Assembly: GCA_013397435.1 (NCBI GenBank)
Contig: VZRG01001320.1
Span: 62,001-126,000 of the forward strand
From: Erythrocercus mccallii
Taxonomy: Eukaryota > Chordata > Aves > Passeriformes > Dicruridae
Direction: 5' to 3'
Length of the DNA: 64,000 bases
Shown here piece by piece: positions 40,031-52,899 of the stretch (positions are counted from its first letter, which is position 1; every line of letters begins with the position of its first letter). The notes beneath the pieces are model-generated. The model made no database searches, had not been told where the DNA came from, and saw only the letters and a program-made list of their open reading frames with translations. A program made the position numbers and the translations under genes.

Positions 40031-40499
40031 CACTCAGGTCCAGTTTTGGCAACCACAGTACAAGTACGACACAAGCATACTGAACCAAGTCCTGCAGACA
40101 GACACCACGATGTTTAAGGGACCGGAAACACAACATACAAGAAGAAGCTGGGTTTGTTCAGTTTGGAGGAGAAATGACTCAGTGGGAATCCAGTTTCTGC
40201 TTTCAGCTGCCTAACTGGGTTTACATGAAAGATGAAACCAGACTCTTCTCAGATTTGCACAAGGAGAAGACGACAGTCAGGTTGCAATAAAGGGAATTCT
40301 GAGTGGACACAGAAAAAAATCCTCTGTGACAGTACTGAAGGACAGGAACAGGTTGCCTAGAAGGAGCAGGAATCCATCCTTGAAGATACTCAGACTTCAG
40401 CTGGGCTACACACTGTAACTTGAAAGCAGATTCTGCTTTGAGCAAGGGGCTGCTTGTGGTGACCTCCAATAGTCCTTTCCAACTAAATTCTAAGCCTAT
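40031..40499 (+). mobile_element. CR1 LINE fragment, diverged
   Basis: GTTTTGGCAACCACAGTACAAG, AGCTGGGTTTGTTCAGTTTGG, GACAGGAACAGGTTGCCTAGA and GGTGACCTCCAATAGTCC, then TTTCCAACTAAATTCTAAG, are CR1 3' region phrases in order. It is non-coding and older than most CR1 copies in the window. Confidence 0.8.
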
Positions 40500-43400
40500 G
40501 TGCATGGTTTGCTACTCCTACCACAGTAATACTTCTCATATCTAGCTTCTGTATCTGCATCTATACACTAAATTTGTCATCTAGATCCTCATAATCCTGC
40601 ATCCTGATTAATTCAAAACTGCTGCTTTCAGGCCATCTGTTATACATATTCTTTCCTGCCCCCCCTCCATTGAGTATAGACAAGACACAGTGATTATGAT
40701 ATTCCCTGACCACAATTCTGACACTACTGCATTTTTGTGTCTCATCATAGCATTGCTTATCTCCCCCCAGAGCACAGCAGATTTGCTCGCCCATTTGTCG
40801 GATTCTGCCACTGGGTTCTGCCTGTGCTGGCAGATCTGCATGGCAAATCGTAGGCCGTGACCAGTGCACTGAACTGGTGCATGAATGCCTTGCAGTCTTC
40901 TACATTCTTCTGCTCAGAGTTCAATTATTGTGATTTTTTGAAGAAGCTGCCAGATGATGTGTAACAGGAAAGGTCATGGTGTTTGTCGGAATCTTTCTTC
41001 AAAATTATGTGATACAGATTAGAAGACTATGGAAAATGCAGAATATGCTGTGTCAGAAATTAAATTCAATTAAATAATTACATGGGTCTAAATAATCCCA
41101 GCAGTTTTTCAAAGTATATGAGTTCCCACAGATATGGGACCTGTCTGGCAAGTCTAGGTAACAACGATAAAAATACTGCAAAGGCTCTTAATTAATCTAA
41201 GTTCATTTTCAGTCCAGTATTCTTTAGGCATTTTGATGGCTGTGGTTTTGGAGAAGACTGTAGGATGTTGTGCTCTAAATAAATACATAATTCTGCAAAA
41301 TAAAGTCCATCACAAAGGTCTGATTCACATACTTGTACACAGGCACCTGGTGATCTCTGAGATGTCCTAGTTTCTTGCAAATCCACCATGGCCACTGTCT
41401 GGGTGCTATAGAGAGAGAATTAATCATACACTACATTTGGCAGCTACCTGAGGATTCATGAGATCCTCTGGGATGTCTGAAAAGAGACGGAGCTCCTTCA
41501 AATACAGGCAACTAAATTGGAGGCCCTAATCCCCAGTTTGTATGTAACTTGTAAAATAATAGAATAACAAAGGAAACAATTCTACAAAATACACTGAAAT
41601 TATTTGAAGAAAATTGTAAGAACTCCAATGGAAAAAAAATCACCATCAGGTATTCAGTTTCAAATGCTGGCACACTGGAATGGCAAGTGCTTTCAGTGCT
41701 GGTGAGCCTGGTCCCTGCCATCATTGGCACAACCTATAATCCTCTCCAGATCCACAAGTTTTGTCCTTGAGCACTCATCACCTGCTCTGCCAACTAACAA
41801 CCAAACCTGGTAATCAGTTATAACCCCTAGATATATGTGATACAAATATGGATTACATTTTCCTGGAAAGATCTAAATTTTGATTGTTTCTCACACTCTC
41901 TCCATTCTTTTGGAGTGTGTTTAGATTTTAAAGAATTGTGAAGCTGGTTATCAAGCTGCAAGTTATGGAATACTTGTCTTCAACTATCTGGCTACAATAT
42001 TCTTAGAGAAAGTGGAAGTACTTACTAGACAACAACCCTGTATTTTTCATGTCTTTAGGATAAAAACTACAAATAATGATATCTTCTTTTTTACTCCTCT
42101 GTCCTTTTTGGATAGACAATCAGCTGTCTAAAAACTGATGTTTGGTTTATATTATTCCGTATAAAAAGAGAAGAAATAAATTCAGGATAGATCAACACAG
42201 AAAAACAAAATCCTCATTTTCAAAGTGGTCTGACAAACAACAGCTTCAGTAAGGGAAGATTAGTAATGCAACTAATAAATTAGGATTTTACTGAACTCTC
42301 TGCCTAATGGGAAGTTAGAAATGTTTGTGGCTGGACCTCAAACTACACAGTCAACAGGGCTCAAACCCACTGACTGGAACAGAGATGTGGATTTGATTCT
42401 CTTCACAAAGGAAGGGAGCACTGCTAACTTCCCATATTTTTGGTCATCTTTTTGCTTGAAACTCTTCACTGGAAAGTTCAAAATAATGTAGAGGAGGAGG
42501 ACTACAAACTTGGGGTTTCAAAAAAATGAAGGTAGTGTTCATCAAAACTATAGAAAGCCTTGTCCACCAGACAACTACAAGGTCCTAGACCATAAATAAC
42601 TGCATAACTCTGTGAATATAACTACGGGAAAAATCTTTAATAATACTGTCTACATTGGTCAAAATATTTGCATATTAAATTCACTAAAATACCCCCAAAT
42701 GCACCCACATAATTATTATTCAGCACAATATATTAATTACAGATTGAACTTGACAGCTATGACCAGTTTCATAAAAGCATTTGACATGAAGTGTAACCTC
42801 TCATTTTACTTATAGTAAAGGATTCTTGTCTGCATTTAGGTGACTTGTTATAACAGCCTCTATCTTTTTTTTGGGATATTATTACCATATTCTCTCCTTC
42901 CTTTGCAGAAAAATTAAAAATATCTGATGGTGTTCATTTTCATGTTGTATGTTGCTTCTGACATGATAAGCACAATGTGGTTACAGCCTTCTATCTCTTT
43001 TATCTAAAAGATATGAGTGAATGTACAAGATGCTAGTCTGTGGTAATCACATCCATTACCTAACTGAATTTAGACTTCAGACCTGCCAAGTATTTCACAC
43101 TGCTTGCAGGGCTCCCGCAGTTGGCTCCTGCCTTGCCTTCTCTTGCAGCTGGGGATCCAACACACACACGTAGTCAGCACTTACACAGATCCTTTGATTT
43201 GGTACATGAGATCGTGGAGCAGGAATGAAGCTGTCTCAAGCACATGCCATCTCAATGGAGCCTTCTGCTCACAGAGGTCCTGCTAGGGGACATGCTCTCT
43301 GGGTGCAACCTATTTCCCAGCTGCGTATTAGCCCATCACTCAGTGTTCCCTCTGTCCCCTGGCCTCACACAGCATTCTCACAGGTACTGAAATAAATAGG

Positions 43401-45816
43401 ACTGAAAGCACTGATATCTGATACCATGCAATGCACAGAACTTGCAGTTTATTATGAAGCAGACAGTGCAATAAACCCCTCTGTATTATATTTAGTAATG
43501 GTATCATTTGTGTCATTCAGGAAAGTGATCTGGATAGTTTTGTAAAACCCCACGGCTTTGAGTAAATCACTTCCAGAGTGAAGTATTTGACTGATGAGAC
43601 ACTAACTGTCCTACAGTGAGAAAATTATTCAGGCTGGGAAGATGACAGGTTCAGAGCCCAAAAACCAATAAGCCATAGAGAGGCTGGAAAGAACAACATG
43701 TACAAAAGCCCAAGGGGCAATTGTCACTATCCTTGAGTAATGACCATAACAACAGGTGCTAAAACATACAATACAACTATATAGTACTAGCCAATTTCTA
43801 AACTGGCAGAAAGCTCAATAGCCAAGTGAAACCCTTTTATAAGCAAGAGAGTCTCATTAGCACCATGAAAGGGACAAATAAAAATGACTAGGTTTTGTTT
43901 GCAATACCCATTACAGTCGCCTGCAACGCGAAAGAGCTTCCTGTTTTCTACTTACATTTGATCTCCCTATGCCATAGCTAATATAATGGTTGCCAAGTGG
44001 AAAATACGTAGAATCTGTTGTTAAAATTGTCTATGACCTTGAAATAGTTATATTTTCCCCCCATGTTTCCAGTGAGATCTCTGTCTTACCAAATACAATA
44101 TATAACTATTTTAATTTTCCTTCTCGAAGATGTTTATCCTTTCTTATCTAGCCTGCCTGTCATATCTTATTATGATTTACAGACATCTGAAATGCACTGT
44201 TCTGATAAACCCGTCAGAATAATGACAGAAACACATATAGTAAATCATTGTGATAGGGCTTTCATATTATTCTGGGAAAGATAGAAATGAATATTAAAAA
44301 TAATGTTAAATGTAATTTATATGAATATATAAATCTTTACCAGTGGTTTCAATTTTCTAATAAACTTGAAATTTTATCAGACACTAATTGCTAATAAGCA
44401 CGATACATTATGACTTACTACACACAGATTTACTATTTGTGACAATGGAATAAGACAACAGACATGTGCACGGAGTATTCCTGAAAATTTTAAACAATGT
44501 AGCTATCAACAAGTCTGCCCAATATAAAATACTTGTTTTAAAGAATGTCAACATGTCTGTGTTTGTCTTCAGTAACTACGTTATTCTTAGCCTTTTTTTT
44601 TAATATAGCATGCAACCAGGCTGAGGTAGCTAGAGATAAGGATTGGCATCAAGCTGTCATTTGGGGAAATATTGCATCTAGATTCTTCAGGTCCAGTCAC
44701 GGAGACATGACGAGAGATTTATCTTCTCCTGTAAATCGCTAATGACATAAACATTGAATTCATGAGTTCTGAGAATAGAAAATATAAACCCCAGAGAATG
44801 ACTTTTATTATTTGAAAGGCACATTAGCTGTAATCCTAAGCATATGGCCCTGTCCTCTGCACAAATATATGAAAATCCAACAGAAGTAAAACCATTATTT
44901 GATTTATTTCTCTGACTATTCATGCTCCAGTTTTGTCATCAAGCAATCCATTTCAGCCTCCTCTGTGCACCTTGCATCTCTTCTCATTTTGCCGTTTTTC
45001 ACTGCAGCTCTTCTTGCTGCTACTGCCTCCTAAGTCACACTCAAATAGATTTAGTCATGAACATTTAATGGCAAAGGCCTTTGAAAATGATACAACTAAA
45101 TTTTTTTGTCTAGTTGATAGCTTGCAGCACCAAACAAAACAGAATCATTAAATGGTTCAATGGACTGAGATCAAAGGGAGACACCTGTAAGCAAAATCCT
45201 CTATTATCCTTTCACTGTCAAAAGTAATTGTTGCTAATTGAACAAGTTTGTTTAATTGTAATATAGCTCAAGAGACCATATTCTGAGCTGTTGGAAATAG
45301 GTCTGGTTCTGCTGAAGTCAGCTCTGCTAATCTATAGCAACTGAGGAACTGTCACAAGGAAACAGTTAACCCATTGCTTAACTGCATGGGCTGCATGACC
45401 AGCTATTGCAACCAAAAATGTTTCAAAAGTTGGACTGAACAAGAAAAAAAAGATCATATTTTGCCTAATTTTGTTGATGTGAGAATCTATTTTCTTTGCC
45501 TAATTTGATGTGAGAAGCTATTAAATACACACTTTGGTATCAATAGACTAAAAAATGTCCAATAGAATTTTATGAAGACCCAATTTAAAATGCCAGCAAG
45601 TCTGCAAGCAGACACCAGCCATCATTTTGTAAATGCTTTTAAAATCTGATTTCCCTTTGCAAGCAAACTTCTCCCCTCCCTGCTCAGTTTAAAACACTAC
45701 CACAATAAACCAGCAAGCAATGAAAAGCAGTGCTAGTGTACAGATTAAAAAGTTTAGAAAGCAAATAATCATAAATCCAGCACATCTTCAAATCAGTCAT
45801 CTTTATAAAGAGAGCT

Positions 45817-45833
45817 AAAAAAAAAAAAAAAAA
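45817..45833. repeat. Poly(A) run of 17
   Basis: Homopolymer of 17 A; no retrotransposed gene copy is recognisable upstream of it. Confidence 0.9.
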
Positions 45834-47230
45834 GGAATGCTTCTGAGTACCCTGGTTTGAGTGTGCTCAGCTTCATGTGTCTTGTGTTAGGAACTAAAAC
45901 CCATGAACTCTCTGGCTTGCATCCTTCCCCTTCTCACTCCTGCTTCAATTCTGCAAGACAGTTCCTGAATGTGAATGGTGAAAAGAACAAGATCTTGGGG
46001 TACCACAAAGACAGACCTTGTTTCATCTGGGTACAGTCATTTGTGTATCTCACTAATCATAAGGAAGGCAACAATACACAATTATATATCTAAAAGCCTT
46101 TTCCAATACCATTACTCTCTGCATTAGAAACCATATCCTCAAGCCTGAACTTCCCAAGCCCTTTGAAAAGTTTCTGCTCTATAAATGAGCTATGTAAGGC
46201 AACTAACTTTGAATTATTGCTGTTCTGGACAACAGTGATTTTGAAAAACCACACAGCATTTAGTCCTAGTCCTATTTAAGCATAGCACAAGGAGCATTAG
46301 TACATATCTACTCAGAAATTAGGAATGGGCAAGTACAAAAACTGCAATTCTTCTCAAGTCAAAGGGAGCACAAGATCCAATGACACCTAACTGAACACAG
46401 GAAAAGCAGAAGGCAAAGGAGGGCTTTGTTGCAGGAAATGTTAGTTAGCATCTTATTCAATATCTTAAACTGAATGCAGCTCTGAAACAATTTTGTGCAG
46501 AGATCTTACCAAAACTCCTGAAACACACCCTGACAAACATCGAAAATGACTGGGCTGATGACCAATTTCTTAACATCCAGAAATATGAGCATTTTGGTAG
46601 GCTGACAATATACCAAGGTAATTTTCAACAGAAAAAATGCAAAACCAAGAACTGGACAATAATCAACATGGGAAAAGTGTGAAATTCAAAATAATTTCAA
46701 GTAAGAGTCTCATTTATTTCTATGCAGTTCAAGATCACTGACTAAAGCACAGCTTATCTTGCTTTTTGTGCTCCTCTTCCACTTTGTCTAGCATTTTTAG
46801 GAGCAAAAATATAAGAAGAGCTTGGCTGATAGATCTAGATATAGATTTCTAATTGAAAATGTGAATGACACTATTCTAACAGTAAAGCCTGGCACTGCAA
46901 CCAGGCTTCAGAGAGAGCAATGCTACCTCCTTCCAAGTTACCCATGGGTTTGTTAAGCAGTTGGCCAGCTAGGTGCTGGATTCTCATATATGGTATGAGC
47001 CTGGCAAAAGCACCCCAAAACAAGCATTTGTAGGGTGTGGCAACAAATAGGTGCACTGAATTTTACAACAGTTCCCCTAACTGACTGTGACAGGAAAAGG
47101 GAAGAAAGCAGCTTGAAGATATTTAGATATCCCTAAATACATGTAACCTGACTTTTTGCAATAGTAACAAGCTATTGACATACTCTCACAACTTAACATC
47201 CAAAAGGACAACAGAGAGACCTGTCCTAGG

Positions 47231-47297
47231 TAAAAGTAAAGACTGTAATAAATAATAATTAAAAGTAAAGACTGTAATAAATAATAATTAAAAGTAA
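47231..47297. repeat. 29-bp tandem duplication (2.3 copies)
   Basis: The unit TAAAAGTAAAGACTGTAATA plus AATAATAAT starts at 47,231, again without change at 47,260, and a partial third copy starts at 47,289. Confidence 0.93.
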
Positions 47298-48769
47298 TAT
47301 ATAGACTGACAACTTAAAATATTTTAAATAATATTGGGTTCATTTCTGAACCCATTTTCTAGATATAAAGTGAATTTCCAATTAAACAAAACAACACAAT
47401 GGGACTTTCATCCAAACTAGCATCTTTCTCAGGAAAATTTATTTTTATGACTCACGTGCATAACCTCAAGCTTTAAAATGTTTGTTTGTTTTCTGTTTTC
47501 TGAATTTAAAAAACCAGGGGATTTTTTTCCTCTCAGCTGCAGCGATATTTTGCCTTAAGATTTTTAAAGTTGCACGGTAAGAAAAAGTAAAATGCAACTG
47601 TAATTGTGTACTCTGTATTGGTTTTTGAGTTGAGAAAGTTATGTAAATTATGGAGTAGATTAATGAAGAGGAACTAAAGAAAAGTGACAAAATTGCTCAA
47701 TTTCCCCTATGAATCTGAAAGAAACATAGGGAGAAAAAGAAAGGGACCAAACCCTTAAATTCTGATAATTCTATATCTATAATTAAAAGAGCAAAGACTT
47801 TGATAAAGAATAATTTTGATTTTGAATGCTGCAGTATTGAATCAACTTAAAAATATTCCTTAAACTATCTTCCAGATTTTGTGACTCCAGCCTTCAAATG
47901 CAAGATGAGAACAGAGTTGTCATTCCTTGCTGAAAGACAGCCTTTGGCAAGGCTTCAGAGGATCGGTGCTGCTGCAAGAATGGAAACAATGCAGCAAAAT
48001 TTGTCCTGAGGACACTACAGAATACTTCATCTTTGAAGGATGAAGCTGTGCATTGAAATATGGGCAAGAAAAGTCTTGGGTTTTTTAAACACAATCTGTG
48101 TATTTTTTCATTGGCACAGGAGAGTGTGGTCTCTGAGAACACCCAATATCAATCTGTCCAGGATGACACTTAACAATATCCCTGAGAACTGAGTCAGTTT
48201 AGCCTTTAAAAGGATCTATGTCTTGGGAGAACAAGGTTTAAAATATATTTGCTAAGAGATGTGAAAATATTTAGGCAGAACTATCTGATCTGTGTTAGAT
48301 ATAAGGTGAAAAATTTCTTCAGTTTCTTCCCTTCCTTCAGTCATTCCCTTCAGTCATCTTTCAATATCTCTGATAATAGCTACAGTTTTCAAATACCACT
48401 TTAGATGAAAACCATACCTGTACATGTTCATTTATATTAGCTGACAGTGGTCACTCCTAACCTACTTTTTAAAAAAAACCCAAAAAATGTGATAGTCATG
48501 GTGACATAAAACACAACCTTGGGATACATATGCCCTAAGAAACAAGTGTGCCTTGATTTCCCAGGTACTGCTCAAGCATCCCCTTCTTGATTTTGTAATG
48601 TTTATGTGCTGCAACAACAATTTTTGAGGACTTTAATGAATTTTGTCTCAAAACACTGTGCATGATGAGAACTTCAGAAGTCTCCAGTTTCATAGGCAGA
48701 AATTCACCTACAGAAATACTAAAATATTTGGTCATTTCTGTTAAATAACTAAACTGGTTTCATTTTATG

Positions 48770-48862
48770 CAGTTTATTCAGGATTACACAGAAAGTTCTG
48801 TGGTCTCAATTCCTGGCTTAAAGCTTTCACTGCTGAACCACCTGTCTCCTTCTGAGAGTCTC
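48770..48862 (+). repeat. Possible MIR-like 3' half
   Basis: GGATTACACAGAAAGTTCTG, then CAATTCCTGGCTTAAAGC and ACTGCTGAACCACCTGTCTC resemble the distal MIR region (GTCACACAGC..AATTCCTGGCTC..GCTCTAACCACT). The match is weak. Confidence 0.3.
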
Positions 48863-49974
48863 AAGCTATTAAGTACATGCCTACATATGCAGTGATGTGA
48901 CATATCATGACCAGCACTAGGTACAAGCTGTGGCTGCAGGTCATTAGTTTCTAAATGACAATGCTACTCTATTTGCTAAAAGTGATAATTCATTAATTTA
49001 ATTTTATTGTTTTATAGAAAAGAATACAACTACATTGGGGGAACATTTTTCAATACTCCCATACTATACACTTGTTCAGGCAGGGTGCCTATGAAAAATG
49101 AAGACTTAAAAATCTCACTTGCAAATCAGAAGACAGAAAGGCTTGTTTTCCATTTTGATTTCTTTTTTTTTTCCCCCTAGAGAAAGAGGTCCATTTACAT
49201 TGATATTGAGTAATTTAATGTGTGAAGTAACAGAGAAAACTGAAATGCCAAGATGATATGTTGTAAATTCATCACTCCTTAAGCCAGCTGCTTCTTGTCA
49301 AAAAAGGAAAGTTCCTTTTAAGTGTCTTTGGAGACTGATATAAAACAAGTTATATGACAAGACTGTTTGTACTGTATGTCATCAGGTGTTTCTTAAAGCA
49401 TAAATTATGATTTTTCTTTTAAGAAAAGAATTATTTCATATAAGCAATCCAGCAAATAGTAATTCTACTTCTGATGTTTCAGGAAACGAGAAATTACTCC
49501 CCCAGTGGCACTTCCAGTAAAAGCAGAATGATAATTTCCAACACTTCAACATGCAAATTTCCAACACTTAAATTCAACAAGTACTTTGATTTGGCAGTAG
49601 CTTATTCATTTAAATCCTTTTTGAAATGAAAGAATTAAAATGTCTTAAAATGTTGTTCCCCAATATTCTTTCAAATATGTTTCTAATTCATACTTGATTT
49701 TTTTTTTTCAGAAGCTTTATATTAATCAAACTGATTGGCCCTGTCCCTTCATAGGACTGCACACAAATTCTATAGTGGCTTTATCAAAAGTTTAGTCACA
49801 AAATTTCATTAAAATGTGTAGTTAGTTAAGTTCTTGTAGTTATAAGTCCTTTTTCACTTATTAGGTATTGAGTCTCTAGGAAGCTGTTTTATATCATAAT
49901 CTCCTATCTTTAATACAAGATGTGTTATTTTGTATATTTTAGCATTAGAATAAATTATATTTCAATAAAATATT

Positions 49975-50116
49975 GAGTTCAAGAAGTGTTTGGACAATGC
50001 TCTTAGGCCCATGCTGTTATTCTTGGGGCTGTGTTATGCAGGGCCAAGAGTTGGACTCAATGATCCTTGTAAATCCCTTCCACCTCAGGATATTCTGTTA
50101 TTCTGTGGATTCTGTC
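49975..50116 (+). mobile_element. CR1 3'-end fragment
   Basis: GAGTTCAAGAAGTGTTTGGA, GGGCCAAGAGTTGGACTCAA and TGATCCTTGTAAATCCCTTC, ending in TATTCTGTTATTCTGTGGATTC, mark a short CR1 3' end of the same subtype as the copies at 34.0 and 55.7 kb. Confidence 0.9.
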
Positions 50117-50448
50117 ATTTCTGACTTTTTGTCTGTTGTGAGTTTTCATGACATTTTGTAGTTGTTCTCCTCATTTGTTCTCCCCTTTGCTTCCTTATTA
50201 GTAAGCTGATACTTAATGACACATTCAGAATTTTCATAAAATTAAATTTAAAAATATTTTTCTTGATGTATTTGTATAAATTTGCCAAAACACAGGTAAA
50301 AATGCAGCAATTATAAGTCTGTCACACAGTGTTTGATTGCCACTTCTCATGGCAAAGTAAAAACACCAAGTCTTCATCCTGTCTCTACAGGCTCGACTTT
50401 CTCCTGGTCATCTGCTGTTGTCCATCTTCCTTTCTGTTTCACAAAAAA

Positions 50449-50487
50449 GATTCACACTTTTCACAAAATTTGTGAAAAGTCTGAATC
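50449..50487. repeat. 39-bp near-perfect palindrome
   Basis: Arm GATTCACACTTTTCACAAA (50,449-50,467), a single A, then TTTGTGAAAAGTCTGAATC (50,469-50,487). Eighteen of 19 positions pair. Confidence 0.85.
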
Positions 50488-50789
50488 TGAGGCTATGAGT
50501 CTGAGACTACCTGTGTGTTTCCTACTTGTAGAAGACACTTTAGTCTTCAAGGACAATCAAGCCCATTGTTGCATGCGAGTGTATTGAAATACAGAGTGAA
50601 CATGCACCTGATTACCACGTCCCTCTTCTTTCACATGGACTCTGCCTCACTATATATCTTTTATGTGACCATTCATATGAAATAAGGAAAATATCTAACC
50701 AACTAGTTGGCCAGAATTACGCTTGAAATAGCAGTAAGAACTACCATTATTGATGACAAGCAAAAGATAAGCTTTCCTAGTAATGGATA

Positions 50790-51328
50790 TTGTTGTGTTT
50801 GGGATAAGGAGATCCCAAGCAGCAACTAAGTACCAGTGGACTTCTTGATCACTTTATCTCCACACCCACAGCAGGATGTGGGACAGAATTAGAAAAAGAG
50901 AAGTGAGAAAACAACAAATGGCTCAAGATAAAGACTGCATAATAAATGAAGAAGTTTTAAAAAACCCCAATGATCTGCAAAGACTTAGCACCTCCCACCA
51001 GCAGGTAAGTGCCCAGCCAGACCCCAGCAACATCTACCTTGGGAAGACCAGCCTCCAGCTTTATTGCTGAACCTAATGTGATTGGTCATAAAATCACCTT
51101 TTGGCCAGCTGGAGTCAGCTCTCCCAGCTGTGTCGCCTTCCAAACTCCTGCCCATCCTCAGCCTATCCCCTGGCAGGGCACTGTGAGAAAGAGATGTAGC
51201 CTTGACATTGTGCAAGCACTGCTTAGCAAGAGTGTTACTAACACAGTTTTGGTTACAAACCTACAACATGGCAACATACAAACTGCTATGAAGAAAAGTA
51301 TCTGCAGCCCAGCCACAGCCAGCAGAGT
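50790..51328. mobile_element. Avian ERV LTR-like sequence, diverged
   Basis: Begins TGTTGTGTTTGGGATAAGGA, continues GCAACTAAGTACCAG, then CAGGTAAGTGCCCAGCCAGA. Next come CTTTTGGCCAGCTGGAGTCA, CTCCCAGCTGTGTCGCCTTC and CCTTGACATTGTGCAAGCAC, and it ends AACTGCTATGAAGAAAAG..CAGCCCAGCCACAGCCAGCA. These phrases in this order match my memory of a common avian retroviral LTR-type repeat (starting TGTGGTTTAACCCC, ending near CCAGCCGAAACCAG). The 162-codon frame 51,009-51,497 mostly lies in it and is not a gene. Confidence 0.6.
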
Positions 51329-52067
51329 TAAACTCAAAATTTCCCTTTACTATTTATGTTCATCTCTTACATTTATAGCACCTACCTGTCACTGTGACTT
51401 GTTTAGAGAAAAGTCCATCAAGAAGTTAAGGAAGCTGGTGACTTGCCTCTACCAAAAGTATTTTGCTTTCTTTCCTGCCAGAGTGAGACTCTACTAACCA
51501 TTGTAAACCTGAGACATTGGTCAGGCTTTATGGAAAGTCAGTCAGTCACAAAGTTTGTGAAAACAAAGTGTAATTTCTTCTGTCTCCAGAGGTACTAGTC
51601 AGTATAAATTGTTCTTGACTTGTCATTGCAGTAGCTTTCCAAGGAAGATGACTATAATCTCCACAAATTTTCTATAGGAGTTATGATGTTAAAAGTGGAA
51701 GGAGATGCCGTCACACGTGTCCTGCCTATGGCTGAAAATGACCCACTGGCTCTTACATTATGATGGTACATATTTGTCATAGTGTGAGGCCAGGACATGT
51801 TTCTGCCATGATCTCAACAGAATGATACAGCTTATAAAAATAGAACTAAATTTATACTCGCAGTGTAACATAGTAGGAAATCTGGGGAGAAAGCATTTGT
51901 GATTAAAAGGAATCACAGGAGAGAGACGATAGCAGCTGTTATTTCTTTAGCTATTACTATTTGACTTTGAGGCCCCAAAATTATTGTATTTGTCTTCTGT
52001 TACTCCTGCAGCTACTGATAGCAATTATGCTGCATTTCAAGTAGAAAATGATATTTGTGTTCAGAAT
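51329..52067. other. Intergenic sequence before the second CpG island
   Basis: Unremarkable AT-rich DNA; no element or exon recognised. Confidence 0.5.
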
Positions 52068-52310
52068 TCAGCTTAGGATTCCTTCCAAAACAGCTCTGGC
52101 TAGCAAAAGAGAACATTGGAATGAATTATTATCCTGAGACTGCCACCACTGTCCACAGGGCGCAGCCTCCTCCCTCAGCAGCCTGGAGCTGAGAGGAGGC
52201 CGCTCCTCGGGTCCCCGATGTGCCTCTGTGCTCGTGTTCTGCCCGCGGCGCTCGGACAGAGGCTTGTCCGCGCCGTGCTCTGCCGCGTGCAGAAGTTTCA
52301 CATATTTCTC
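52068..52310 (-). CDS. Possible terminal coding exon, unidentified (low confidence)
   Basis: On the minus strand a long T tract ending in CAG, an excellent acceptor form, is followed by 80 open codons. They begin EKYVKLLHAAEHGADKPLSE and end LLARAVLEGILS before a TGA. I recognise no family. In favour: the acceptor falls in frame with a continuous reading frame that uses both CpG-rich and AT-rich sequence. Against: I can see no matching upstream exon with a donor on this strand, there is no close poly(A) signal (the nearest AATAAA on this strand is about 1 kb further, near 51,060), and CpG-rich sequence often stays open by chance. Read the other way, the T tract is a poly(A) run, so a retroposed fragment is an alternative. 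Confidence 0.2.
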   Translation of the reverse strand, partial: EKYVKLLHAAEHGADKPLSERRGQNTSTEAHRGPEERPPLSSRLLREEAAPCGQWWQSQDNNSFQCSLLLARAVLEGILS

Positions 52311-52700
52311 CTGAAAAAAAAAAAAAAGTTGGCTTCCCCTTTTTCTTTTTTTTTCATATGAATGATCTGAAAATAGGGAAACGGGATCGAGAAAATTCAC
52401 AAAAGGAAGGTGTGAACATAGCAACTTGCAATTTTCAGACGGACTGTACACGTTCGTTAATTTTCAGAAATCGTGTCTTTGGGTGGGTAAGCAGCCTTTT
52501 CTTTTAGTCTGCAGAAATAACGGATTCCTTTTTCCACCATTACCCAGGGCCCATCAGCATTAACGACTCGAAGCTTCCCTCAAAGCAGTGTCACCAGCAC
52601 TCCGCAGTCGGGACAAACTGAAGAAATGGACTATACGCATGTGTCACGGCGAAACGCGTCCCCGAAGACTTCTGGGAATTCACGTGAAACGCTCGAAGCC

Positions 52701-52716
52701 GTTGCCCAGGGACAAC
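52701..52716. promoter_or_regulatory. Possible RFX X-box in the second CpG island
   Basis: GTTGCCCAGGGACAAC has a perfect GTTGCC half-site and an imperfect inverted second half (GACAAC instead of GGCAAC) with a spacer of four. X-boxes are typical of promoters of motile-cilia and sperm-tail genes, which would suit ARMC3. It is a weak match, and the GC-rich context makes chance occurrence plausible. Confidence 0.25.
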
Positions 52717-52760
52717 TGGGAGCGGGGAGGGAAGGAGGCGCGGGGGCGGCGGGCCCGGCC

Positions 52761-52899
52761 NNNNNNNNNNNNNNNNNNNNNNNNNNNNNNNNNNNNNNNN
52801 NNNNNNNNNNNNNNNNNNNNNNNNNNNNNNNNNNNNNNNNNNNNNNNNNNNNNNNNNNNNNNNNNNNNNNNNNNNNNNNNNNNNNNNNNNNNNNNNNNN
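52761..52899. other. Assembly gap (139 N)
   Basis: Run of 139 N in the second CpG island; frames crossing it are artefacts. Confidence 0.99.

Larger units (their letters stand above)
40500..49974. other. Intergenic AT-rich sequence, no gene seen
   Basis: About 9.5 kb without a supportable exon. A poly(A) run sits at 45,817-45,833, a 29-bp tandem duplication at 47,231-47,297, and a weak MIR-like stretch at about 48,770-48,862. The part 43,080-43,480 is more GC-rich and ends near CAATAAACC, which could be an unrecognised LTR. Confidence 0.45.

Noticed and set aside
43080..43480. GC-richer stretch ending near CAATAAACCCC, possible solo LTR
   Set aside because: I could not match it to a known element or find clear ends or target-site duplication; mentioned only in the description of the surrounding region.
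51009..51497. 162-codon plus-strand frame
   Set aside because: Mostly inside the LTR-like block; it shows no resemblance to a retroviral or host protein.
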